Assembly: GCA_001801485.1 (NCBI GenBank)
Contig: MGXV01000040.1
Coordinates: 141,788 to 187,517 of the forward strand
DNA: 45,730 nt
Reading direction: 5' to 3'
Source of the DNA: Gammaproteobacteria bacterium RIFCSPHIGHO2_12_FULL_37_14
Lineage (GTDB): Bacteria > Pseudomonadota > Gammaproteobacteria > DSM-16500
The notes beneath the pieces are model-generated. The model made no database searches. It saw only the letters and a program-made list of their open reading frames with translations, and had not been told where the DNA came from. Each line of letters starts with the position of its first letter. Positions within the stretch are counted from its first letter, which is position 1. The position numbers and the translations under genes were made by a program. Of the stretch, positions 1-6,970 are shown piece by piece.

Positions 1-387
1 GATACTAATATTTGCATTTATATTGCCAAGCAAAAACCACTCAGTGTTTTGAAAAAATTTGAACAAATTGAGGTGGGTGATGTAGGCATGTCCATTGTTA
101 CCTATGGCGAATTGCTTTATGGAGCACAAAAAAGCCATCATGCCAAAAAAACACATTTGGTATTAGATGAGTTAGTAAGCCTTATTCCACCGTTGCCTAT
201 GTCTATACAGGTCGCTAAATATTATGGTGATGTCCTCAGCAAGTTGGAAAAACAAGGAAAGCCCATCGGTAATAATGACTTATGGATTGCAGCCCATGCA
301 TTAACGTTAGAATTAGTTCTTATAACTAATAATGTGAAGGAATTCTCCAAGGTTCCTCGTCTCAAAATAGAGAATTGGGTTGCTTGA
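1..387 (+). CDS. vapC: VapC-type PIN-domain toxin ribonuclease (5' end outside window)
   Basis: The frame is open from the first base, reading D-T-N-I-C-I-Y-I-A-K, the classic start of the PIN domain just after the initiator region of VapC toxins, so only a few codons are missing. Acidic residues expected for the Mg-dependent RNase site are visible: D in DTN, E in YGELLYG, D in NNDLWIAAHA. The C-terminal TNNVKEF and IENW motifs match the VapC subgroup that cleaves initiator tRNA. 128 codons including the stop are present. A TTG at 49 could be mistaken for the start but would delete the first catalytic Asp. A cognate VapB should lie just upstream, outside the window. The family assignment is firm; target specificity is inference. 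Confidence 0.9.
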   Translation, partial: DTNICIYIAKQKPLSVLKKFEQIEVGDVGMSIVTYGELLYGAQKSHHAKKTHLVLDELVSLIPPLPMSIQVAKYYGDVLSKLEKQGKPIGNNDLWIAAHALTLELVLITNNVKEFSKVPRLKIENWVA

Positions 388-484
388 ATATACATTACCT
401 AAATGGGCTATTTTCAGTAAAGTCTAGATTATTTTTACGAAAATTACTCGTATTTTATGCTTTGGAATATACTGTCGAAAAAAC

Positions 485-527
485 GCTAAACACCGTTTTA
501 GGCAAAGTTAGTAAACAGGTGTTTAGC
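485..527. repeat. Perfect 10-bp inverted repeat (stem-loop) downstream of vapC
   Basis: GCTAAACACC at 485-494 is matched by its exact reverse complement at 518-527, with a 23-base loop. It lies in the 183-base gap between the vapC stop and the 3' end of the leftward gene. It could act as a weak bidirectional terminator, but no clean T-run follows, and it could also be a degenerate mobile-repeat hairpin. Confidence 0.5.
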
Positions 528-570
528 TTGTTAATTTATGAAGCAAGTAGTATAAAAACAGCGTATGCAT

Positions 571-1908
571 TTATCTCGGTTTAGGTTTGCTAGATGATAC
601 TATTTCTACTGGTCTCCAGTGGCTAGTGGGTTTAGCAAAGATACTGTCATCACAGTAGAAAGTTAGTCTGCGATCTAATGAATTACGCTTTAAGGTAATC
701 CAAGTCTTATCTTTACATTCTGAGAGAGGAATAAATTTATCTTGATGTTGTGGAAATAGATTAGTGAATGTTACCGGTACATTGGTTTCAGTAAAATGAT
801 AATTAACCATTGCTAATTGCTCTTCAGGAGATAATTCTTTAAAAGATAATAAATTTCTTTCTCGCTTAAAATAAACATAAGGACTATCAAAATATATAAA
901 AGTTTCTGATGCGTATTGAGAATACAAAAGTGTTGAAAGGACAGGAAAACGGATAGAGCTCAACATAAGATAATCATTCACAAAATCAGCGCTAGTAAAA
1001 CAATAACCGTTGGAAGGATAAAAATTAATATAGAAGAATTTTTTATTGTATTTTTCACGCATAATATCAAATAAAGCATCTGGTTCTTTATAAGGATTAG
1101 AATCTTTACTATCTTTTATTAGCCAACTATCTGCCTTCAACAATTCGAGTTCAGTTAAATCTGTTTCATTGGGTACCGATAAATCACCGAGCGCATTATT
1201 CTCCAATAATTTTGAGATGACATACTCTTGAATAGCGTGACTATAAGCAGCATGCGTTCTCGAATTATTATCAGGAAAACCAAGAGCCTCTGTAAAAATA
1301 ATGCCACGACCAATCAAGCTTTGAGCATCAGGTGTGGGTATGGCACCAAACAGAGTATGCCAACTATCGCTATCAGAAAAATTTTTAGATGCCCGAATAT
1401 TAATACCGTTCTGTTGTAATTGTTTTTTTAATGGTAGTGTTAGAATTTGTATAGGATATTGAACTTTCATTATCTCAGCAGAAATCACTGGAAAATGTGA
1501 ATTCTTTTTCATCGGATGCCCAGGAATCATATTTTTCGATGGGACAATATAAAATTCATGTGGACATAATTTTTTTCTCCATAAATTTTCGGTGGAAAAA
1601 CCGGATGCGCGCATATTCATTGCGCATGCTAATTCTAGCGTATCAAGTGCAGCATCAACTTTTTCTTTTCTATGTAAAAAAATATCGAGTAAAATTGCTT
1701 TAATCTTCAATATTTTTTGAAATCGGATATCAGATATATTATGTGGTTTTTCAATATGGTTTAAGAGGCCGTTGTATATCGTTATGGTTGCATTGACCTT
1801 GCTTGGTTGCCATATAGTTGATTCAACACTGTATGGTAGTGCAGCACATTCATGCTCTGTGAGGATCGTTTTGTCAGGTATAGAGAGTATTCTTCTAGGA
1901 GGGTACAT
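571..1908 (-). CDS. Unrecognised 445-residue protein
   Basis: An uninterrupted 445-codon frame fills this region with normal amino-acid composition and no competing long frame. I do not recognise a family. There is no signal peptide and no clear membrane segment, so it looks cytosolic or exported by a non-Sec route. It is rich in aromatic residues and ends in a basic tail (SSSKPKPR). The ATG at 1908 has no good Shine-Dalgarno sequence, so the start is uncertain. It sits between vapC and an AbiE module in an accessory patch, which suggests a lineage-specific gene; a host-directed effector is possible in Legionellales, but the sequence shows no specific sign of that. Confidence 0.7.
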   Translation of the reverse strand: MYPPRRILSIPDKTILTEHECAALPYSVESTIWQPSKVNATITIYNGLLNHIEKPHNISDIRFQKILKIKAILLDIFLHRKEKVDAALDTLELACAMNMRASGFSTENLWRKKLCPHEFYIVPSKNMIPGHPMKKNSHFPVISAEIMKVQYPIQILTLPLKKQLQQNGINIRASKNFSDSDSWHTLFGAIPTPDAQSLIGRGIIFTEALGFPDNNSRTHAAYSHAIQEYVISKLLENNALGDLSVPNETDLTELELLKADSWLIKDSKDSNPYKEPDALFDIMREKYNKKFFYINFYPSNGYCFTSADFVNDYLMLSSIRFPVLSTLLYSQYASETFIYFDSPYVYFKRERNLLSFKELSPEEQLAMVNYHFTETNVPVTFTNLFPQHQDKFIPLSECKDKTWITLKRNSLDRRLTFYCDDSIFAKPTSHWRPVEIVSSSKPKPR

Positions 1909-2057
1909 AGGAATTTATCCATTATTGGATTTTTAGAACATAATTGTAACATAATTGATCTATTTGGCAATAAAAAGGGTTACAGTAAGTGGTTCTAAAA
2001 ATATATTTTGCCTAATGAGAAGTACCTTGAGAATAGATATAAAATGACTGCCCAAAC

Positions 2058-2087
2058 TTTTTTTACGCAATATATTGCGTAAAAAAA
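2058..2087. promoter_or_regulatory. 30-base perfect palindrome, operator-like
   Basis: The sequence is T7, then ACGCAATATATTGCGT, then at least seven A, with exact two-fold symmetry centred between 2072 and 2073. A rho-independent terminator would have A-runs before and T-runs after the stem, the opposite of what is here, so a protein-binding site is more likely than a terminator. The core resembles dyad operators of helix-turn-helix antitoxin repressors (inference). Confidence 0.5.
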
Positions 2088-2180
2088 ACAAACATTTGAA
2101 GTATCATCAGCATCATTTATGAGGGTCTAGGGTTCTAGTCGTACTAAATACAATTAGTTATTTATCTATTTGATTTATTT

Positions 2181-2208
2181 AAAGTAAATGACTGAACAAG
2201 TTTACTTT
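2181..2208. promoter_or_regulatory. Inverted repeat upstream of the AbiE promoter
   Basis: AAAGTAAA at 2181-2188 and TTTACTTT at 2201-2208 form an exact 8-bp dyad with a 12-base spacer, ending 14 bases before the -35 element of the AbiE promoter. AbiEi antitoxins repress their own operon by binding inverted repeats in the promoter region, so this is a candidate operator half of that system. Confidence 0.4.
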
Positions 2209-2222
2209 TGTAATACCCATAA

Positions 2223-2251
2223 TTGACATATATGTCGATATCTAGTATTAT
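2223..2251 (+). promoter_or_regulatory. Sigma70 promoter of the AbiE operon with overlapping palindrome
   Basis: TTGACA (2223-2228) and TATTAT (2246-2251) are separated by exactly 17 bases, a near-consensus promoter. The -35 is embedded in the perfect 12-base palindrome GACATATATGTC (2225-2236), a natural repressor site. Transcription would start near 2258, downstream of the ATG at 2232 and just before a GAGG at 2259-2262, which decides the start codon at 2268. Confidence 0.7.
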
Positions 2252-2267
2252 AAAAAATGAGGCCAAT

Positions 2268-3038
2268 ATGAAGCAATATAATCCTAGACAAAGTGTAGAG
2301 CTATTCCATCTGCTTTTTCTATCTCAGTTGGGTCGAAAGGTTGATAAAAAACTGTATGTCTTAAAAGGTGGATGCAATATGCGTTTTTACTTTAAAAGCA
2401 TAAGATACTCTGAGGATATGGATATCGATATTCAAATTATTAATAAAGAGACATTGTTTAAAAATGTGAATAAGATTCTGAGCTCTGTACCATTCAATAA
2501 TATTCTGCAAGCTCATGGTATAGAAATATTAAACATAAGCAGTCCAAAACAAACACCTACAACGCAGAGGTGGAAAATTGAATTAAAATCAAAACAGACT
2601 GCATTACCCCTGCATACTAAAGTTGAATTTTCACGGCGTGAATTTGAAAATGATACAATTTATGAGCCTATTGATTCGCAAATAATAAGACAATATTCAC
2701 TCTTGCCATTTATGACGAACCATTATTCTATCCAGAGCATGTTTCGACAGAAAGTTCGCGCGTTAGCTTTACGAAGAGAAACCCAATCAAGAGACATTTT
2801 TGATTTATATCTTCTTGTTAGTTCAGGCAATCATTTTGAATTAGATGAGAACACAATCGCTATGTTAGAAGATGCAAAATCTAAAGCAAATGGAATAGCT
2901 TTTGAGGATTTTAAAGGGCAAGTCGTAGCCTATTTACCAGAGGACCAACAAAAGGAATACGATGATGCGTCAATGTGGAATGTTATTGTGAAAACTATTA
3001 TAGCATCGATGGATAAATGCAAGCATGAAGTTAATTGA
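2268..3038 (+). CDS. AbiEii-family nucleotidyltransferase toxin (type IV TA)
   Basis: The nucleotidyltransferase signature of AbiEii/AbiGii toxins is clear: KGG at residues 33-35, then SEDMDID with Asp 50, 52 and 54 as the metal site, and further on the conserved R-D-I-F-D-L block near the C-terminus. Members inhibit growth by transferring nucleotides, in characterised cases to tRNA 3' ends. I chose the ATG at 2268 because GAGG lies 5 bases upstream and a near-consensus promoter places the transcript start after the alternative ATG at 2232; the same frame could also be opened from a TTG at 2223. It is 256 residues from this start. The next gene, its likely antitoxin, overlaps by 14 bases, giving translational coupling. 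Toxin-first order is the reverse of the usual arrangement. Confidence 0.85.
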   Translation: MKQYNPRQSVELFHLLFLSQLGRKVDKKLYVLKGGCNMRFYFKSIRYSEDMDIDIQIINKETLFKNVNKILSSVPFNNILQAHGIEILNISSPKQTPTTQRWKIELKSKQTALPLHTKVEFSRREFENDTIYEPIDSQIIRQYSLLPFMTNHYSIQSMFRQKVRALALRRETQSRDIFDLYLLVSSGNHFELDENTIAMLEDAKSKANGIAFEDFKGQVVAYLPEDQQKEYDDASMWNVIVKTIIASMDKCKHEVN

Positions 3039-3666
3039 TGTCTATACAAAATTAAAAGAATTAAATTCACCTATCATTCAAACGAATGATGCTGCAGCTT
3101 TCCTTGGTATTTGTGTTAATCATGCAAATAAATTGTTATCTAGAATTTCTAAAACAAACCAGATTATTCATATTAAACACGGTGCCTGGGTATTTCCTGA
3201 TACTGACCCGTTAATATTACCTAATTTTTTGACATCGCCTTTTCCTTCATATGTATCCTTACAAACTGCATTGTATTTTCATAATATGATTTCACAAATA
3301 CCAAATATTATTTATGCTGTTTCGGTTGGGAGAACGAAAGTTTATAAAACTTCCATCGCAACTGTCTCGATACATCATATACATCCATCATTTTATTTTG
3401 GCTATGTTGAAAAAGGTGTAGATGGATTATTAAAGATTGCCTCTCCTGAAAAAGCATTGCTAGATATTTTTTACTTAAGTCAAACAAAAACGAGGTTATT
3501 TAAAACATTACCGGAAGTGGAGTTGCCTAAAAATTTTAAAATATCAGTTACAAATAGAATGATAGCAAAAATTACCTCTGTTCGAAAAAGAACTCTTGTG
3601 AAACGTCGTTTTTCTGATTTTATCGATAGTATTAAAGGTAATCAAAACTATGAAAATGAGGCCTAA
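3025..3666 (+). CDS. AbiEi-family antitoxin / repressor (type IV TA)
   Basis: A 213-residue protein with an N-terminal winged-helix-like segment (roughly residues 15-60, including NDAAAFLGI and the HGAWVFPD turn) followed by the AbiEi body with the typical SPEKALLDIFYLS motif around residue 150. AbiEi proteins neutralise AbiEii without direct contact and repress their own promoter. The start at 3025 lies inside the toxin gene and no separate promoter is seen, so expression depends on the upstream promoter and on translational coupling. The C-terminus is basic. Pairing with the preceding gene is certain from the overlap; the name follows family resemblance. Confidence 0.8.
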   Translation: MKLIDVYTKLKELNSPIIQTNDAAAFLGICVNHANKLLSRISKTNQIIHIKHGAWVFPDTDPLILPNFLTSPFPSYVSLQTALYFHNMISQIPNIIYAVSVGRTKVYKTSIATVSIHHIHPSFYFGYVEKGVDGLLKIASPEKALLDIFYLSQTKTRLFKTLPEVELPKNFKISVTNRMIAKITSVRKRTLVKRRFSDFIDSIKGNQNYENEA

Positions 3667-3690
3667 TTGATTTACTTTTTTTCTTTATAA

Positions 3691-3763
3691 TGGGCCCACT
3701 AGGACTTGAACCTAGGACCAAGGGATTATGAGTCCCCTGCTCTGACCACTGAGCTATGGGCCC
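3691..3763 (-). tRNA. tRNA-Ile2 (CAU anticodon, lysidine type)
   Basis: The reverse strand folds into a complete 73-nt cloverleaf: acceptor GGGCCCA/TGGGCCC with discriminator A, D-arm GCTC/GAGC, anticodon stem GGGGA/TCCCT with loop CTCATAA, and T-arm CTAGG-TTCAAGT-CCTAG. The anticodon is CAU. The body (D-arm, and TTGGTC after the anticodon stem) matches the E. coli ileX/ileY type and not elongator or initiator Met tRNA, so it should be modified by TilS and read AUA. No CCA is encoded; TTATAA follows the discriminator base. Confidence 0.9.
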
Positions 3764-3848
3764 GGATGAATGGCAAAAACAGTGCCAATCATATATCGAA
3801 TTTCTAGTACATTCTAGTATTAGGTGGTGTCAATTTTAATATGAATAT

Positions 3849-4358
3849 CTATCCAAAAGAAGGTTGAGTTTTTAGTCTGGTGATGCAAATAATTAAAACG
3901 AGTGGAATAATAATATCCATCCAAAACCAGGTACCAGCATTGCCGACTGTCAAATCACGACTCATGAGAATTTGATACAGATGTCCGACAGCATCACCCC
4001 ATAACCAAAAAGTATTGCCAATGACAGTTGCTAAGCGAAATCCATAACTTGCTCTAAACGAAAGCACACCTATCATGCCGAATCCCAAATTAGCAGCAGC
4101 CACTTCAAATTGAAACGGACTATTTTGCCAACCGATGATTGAGGCGGTATAAATAGGAAAAAATGCATGCATAGCAAATGCATAAAGTGCAGTGAAGCCG
4201 AGAGGTAATAAAGCAGTCCAACGATAAAATACTTCATAAGCGGAAGCTTGGCCACGGATTCTTTGGATGGGCCAATCAATTAATGCAATAATTATTGCTA
4301 ACAAAAATAACAAAAAACCCAAATTTTCCAGTGCCAGTGTAATTTGCTCGTTAAACAT
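3849..4358 (-). CDS. DUF6790-like integral membrane protein
   Basis: A 169-residue protein with about five hydrophobic segments, at roughly residues 12-28, 47-68, 88-102, 108-122 and 147-162. Conserved-looking cytoplasm/membrane boundaries include GWQNSPFQFEVA and GNTFWLWGDAVGH. The pattern matches small membrane proteins annotated as DUF6790, of unknown function; the family name is from memory. An AGGAG lies 9 bases before the ATG at 4358. It stands alone, divergent from the secreted protein gene at 4551 and next to the tRNA-Ile2 gene. Confidence 0.7.
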   Translation of the reverse strand: MFNEQITLALENLGFLLFLLAIIIALIDWPIQRIRGQASAYEVFYRWTALLPLGFTALYAFAMHAFFPIYTASIIGWQNSPFQFEVAAANLGFGMIGVLSFRASYGFRLATVIGNTFWLWGDAVGHLYQILMSRDLTVGNAGTWFWMDIIIPLVLIICITRLKTQPSFG

Positions 4359-4467
4359 CCATGTATGCTCCTGTCTGAATAATGAAAGGATAGCTTAAAT
4401 CGAATTAAGCTGATTATCCTGGATTTGGTAGTTGAAATCTACGAGTAGATTTTAGATTGCACAACTA

Positions 4468-4476
4468 TGTTATACT
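4468..4476 (+). promoter_or_regulatory. Extended -10 promoter for the secreted protein gene
   Basis: TG-T-TATACT is an extended -10 element with the TATACT at 4471-4476. A weak -35 is acceptable for this class. Transcription would start near 4483, giving a leader of about 68 bases before the ATG at 4551. An inverted repeat (AGCTTAA/TTAAGCT) lies about 60 bases upstream between the divergent genes. Confidence 0.4.
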
Positions 4477-4550
4477 ATTTTATAGCCTAAATTTTATTTT
4501 TTTATAAAAAAATCAATTAAATCAAAAATTTAGGTAAAGGAGCTGGATCT

Positions 4551-5015
4551 ATGAAATTCAAAAAAAAAGGTTTAAGTACGATTGCTCTGGGTTTGATCAT
4601 TTCACTATTAGCGCCTACTTATCTAAATGCTGAAAGTACTTCTGGTGGCGATTCTACTAAAATACAAGGGGTTTCTGCTCCAACGATACAAAGACGCGAA
4701 TGTTTTGGCGTCAATACTGCGGTGATAACTGTCACTGATTCGAGAGTGGGAAATGGGGGTTGCGATAACTATTACTGTCCGTATTCAATTATACAAGATC
4801 CAACACCACACTCTCCAACGTGCATGAGAACAGGATTTTATTCTTTTAATACTAGCACAGCAGAATACTTTGGTAGTCTTCCATCGGGTTGTTTATATGC
4901 TCCCTATGTGATGTACGGACGCACCAAAAGTGGCAGTAAATGTCAAATTTATTGCGTACAAATCAGTGTTACATCTGTCTCACCACAAAGTAATTGTCGA
5001 TGGGTAAACGACTAG
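4551..5015 (+). CDS. Secreted cysteine-rich protein of unknown function
   Basis: 154 residues beginning with a textbook Sec signal peptide: KFKKK, a hydrophobic core (IALGLIISLLAPTYL) and an A-E cleavage region near residues 26-28. There is no lipobox. The mature part has eight cysteines, an even number that would allow four disulfide bonds, and is rich in Ser, Thr, Tyr and Gly, suggesting a compact periplasmic or exported protein. AAAGGAG lies 9 bases before the ATG. I do not recognise a family. It is convergent with rpoD, only 18 bases apart, with at most a weak AT-rich hairpin between them. Confidence 0.75.
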   Translation: MKFKKKGLSTIALGLIISLLAPTYLNAESTSGGDSTKIQGVSAPTIQRRECFGVNTAVITVTDSRVGNGGCDNYYCPYSIIQDPTPHSPTCMRTGFYSFNTSTAEYFGSLPSGCLYAPYVMYGRTKSGSKCQIYCVQISVTSVSPQSNCRWVND

Positions 5016-5033
5016 TGACAATGTTTTATTGTT

Positions 5034-6872
5034 TTATTCCTGCTCTTCTAAAAAGCTTCGTAATTGTTCTGCACGTGAAGGATGACGGAGCTTTCGCAGA
5101 GCTTTCGCTTCAATTTGTCGAATACGTTCACGAGTCACATCAAATTGTTTACCGACTTCTTCCAACGTATGATCAGTATTCATATTGATACCAAAACGCA
5201 TGCGTAACACTTTTGCTTCACGAGGAGTGAGAGAGCCCAATACTTTTTGTACCGCTTCAGACAAACCAAAATTAGTAGCGGCATCAATAGGTGACAGAGT
5301 GCCAATATCTTCGATAAAATCACCGAGATGCGAGTCTTCATCATCTCCAATAGGTGTTTCCATCGAAATAGGTTCTTTGGCAATTTTTAAAATTTTGCGA
5401 ATTTTATCTTCAGGAATACTCATGCGCCGACTGAGTTCTTCCGGAGTAGGTTCTTGACCAGTTTCTTGTAATAGTTGACGAGAAATACGATTGAGTTTGT
5501 TGATTGTTTCAATCATGTGCACTGGAATACGGATAGTTCGAGCTTGATCTGCAATTGAACGGGTAATGGCTTGTCGTATCCACCAGGTTGCATAGGTTGA
5601 GAATTTATAACCACGCTGATATTCGAATTTATCAACCGCTTTCATTAAACCAATGTTTCCTTCTTGAATAAGATCAAGAAATTGCAATCCACGATTGGTA
5701 TATTTTTTTGCGATTGAAATTACTAAACGCAAATTTGCTTCAACCATTTCTTTTTTTGCACGGCGTGCTTTTGCTTCGCCAATAGATAGTCGTCGATTGA
5801 CTTCTTTAATTTCTGCAATCGACATACGCATTTGTTCTTCGAGCGTGATGAGTTTTTTCTGTGCGCGGCAAACATCAGGTATATATTTTTCTAATTCACT
5901 ATAATGAGAATTATTTTCGTATTGATTAATCCATTGAAGATTTGTTTCGTTGTTGATAAATGAATTAACAAATGCTTTACGCGGTAATTTGCCCTTATTA
6001 ACACATAAATCCATAATCGTGCGCTCTTGAAATCTGATTTCATCAAGCATGCTACGCATTTTTTTGGATAATTTATTAAATTGTCTAGGAGACAATTTAA
6101 TATCCATAAAGTATTTAGCTAATTCTTCGCGTTTTGATATATATTTTTTATGTTTTTGCCCAAATTTTTTCTCTATAGTGATAATTTCATTATACAGTTT
6201 ACGTAATCCGTCGAAGCGTTCTTTCGCAACTTCTAAATCAAGGCCAGCATCATCATCAAATGGGTCAGCTGTACCATCGCCTTCCTCATCTTCTTCAGCG
6301 ACTGCTGCAGGAGGTTCTGGTTCTTTCTCTTCATCTTCGCCTTCAAGATTTGGCTCAATGTAACCACTAATGATATCGCTTAAGCGCAATTCGCTCTTTT
6401 CAACACGATCAAAATCAGCTAATACTTCAGCGATCATTTGTGGTTGGTAAGCAAGCGTCGTAAGCATTTGGTTAATGCCTTCTTCAATACGCTTGGCAAT
6501 AGCGATTTCACCTTCACGAGAAAGCAATTCAACTTTACCCATTTCTCGCATATACATTCGTACTGGATCGGTGGTGCGACCAATCTCGCCTTCTACTACC
6601 GCTAAAGCATTCGCTACTTCTTCTGCTGCGACTTCGTCTGTTGCTTCATTTTCAGTGAGCAAGAATTCTTCGATTTCAGGCGGCTCTTCGGCAACTCGAA
6701 TACCCATATCATTTATCATGCTGATAATATCTTCGATTTGCTCAGGATCAGTGATATCGGCTGGTAGATGATCGTTTACTTCAGCATAAGTAAGATAACC
6801 TTGTTCTTTTCCACGGGTTATCAAATCTTTAAGACGAGATTTTTGGGATTCTTTTTGCGGATCTTGATCCAT
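5034..6872 (-). CDS. rpoD: RNA polymerase primary sigma factor RpoD (sigma70)
   Basis: 612 residues, the same size as the E. coli protein (613). Region 1.2 starts near residue 95 ([11 protein letters not shown]). An acidic non-conserved region with [16 protein letters not shown] follows. Region 2 holds the -10 recognition and melting helix ([15 protein letters not shown]), region 3 is present, and region 4 has the -35 recognition helix ([18 protein letters not shown]). It binds core polymerase and directs housekeeping transcription. It is the last gene of the rpsU-yqeY-orphan-dnaG-rpoD cluster; the 98-base gap to dnaG leaves room for an internal promoter, as known in E. coli. AAGG lies 7 bases before the ATG. 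Confidence 0.98.
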   Translation of the reverse strand: MDQDPQKESQKSRLKDLITRGKEQGYLTYAEVNDHLPADITDPEQIEDIISMINDMGIRVAEEPPEIEEFLLTENEATDEVAAEEVANALAVVEGEIGRTTDPVRMYMREMGKVELLSREGEIAIAKRIEEGINQMLTTLAYQPQMIAEVLADFDRVEKSELRLSDIISGYIEPNLEGEDEEKEPEPPAAVAEEDEEGDGTADPFDDDAGLDLEVAKERFDGLRKLYNEIITIEKKFGQKHKKYISKREELAKYFMDIKLSPRQFNKLSKKMRSMLDEIRFQERTIMDLCVNKGKLPRKAFVNSFINNETNLQWINQYENNSHYSELEKYIPDVCRAQKKLITLEEQMRMSIAEIKEVNRRLSIGEAKARRAKKEMVEANLRLVISIAKKYTNRGLQFLDLIQEGNIGLMKAVDKFEYQRGYKFSTYATWWIRQAITRSIADQARTIRIPVHMIETINKLNRISRQLLQETGQEPTPEELSRRMSIPEDKIRKILKIAKEPISMETPIGDDEDSHLGDFIEDIGTLSPIDAATNFGLSEAVQKVLGSLTPREAKVLRMRFGINMNTDHTLEEVGKQFDVTRERIRQIEAKALRKLRHPSRAEQLRSFLEEQE

Positions 6873-6970
6873 AGAGTACCTTATAAAAATAGTTTAATTA
6901 AAGTATAAATCAAGCCAACGAATTTACTTATATTTTTTTATGAAAAAAGAACTTCTAGTATAACATATAT

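Larger units (their letters stand above)
1909..2222. other. Intergenic region rich in palindromes
   Basis: This 314-base, very AT-rich gap separates the leftward orphan gene from the rightward AbiE pair. I see no coding frame of useful length. It contains the 30-base palindrome at 2058-2087 and the inverted repeat at 2181-2208, described separately. It may be the scar of a lost gene. Confidence 0.5.

Noticed and set aside
375..584. Short reading frame after vapC
   Set aside because: No ribosome-binding site, unusual composition, and it covers the hairpin at 485-527; likely non-coding.
2232..2267. Longer AbiEii start at ATG 2232 or TTG 2223
   Set aside because: The predicted transcript starts after these codons, and the good ribosome-binding site serves ATG 2268.
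1..3690. Genomic island integrated at the 3' end of tRNA-Ile2
   Set aside because: The toxin-rich patch lies on the 3' side of the tRNA, but I found no second copy of the tRNA end within 1-3690 and no integrase.
3691..3763. Elongator or initiator tRNA-Met
   Set aside because: The CAU anticodon alone allows Met, but the D-arm, variable loop and T-arm follow the Ile2 pattern and not the Met patterns.
5018..5038. Terminator between the secreted protein gene and rpoD
   Set aside because: Only a 5-bp ACAAT/ATTGT stem followed by TTTATT; too weak to call.
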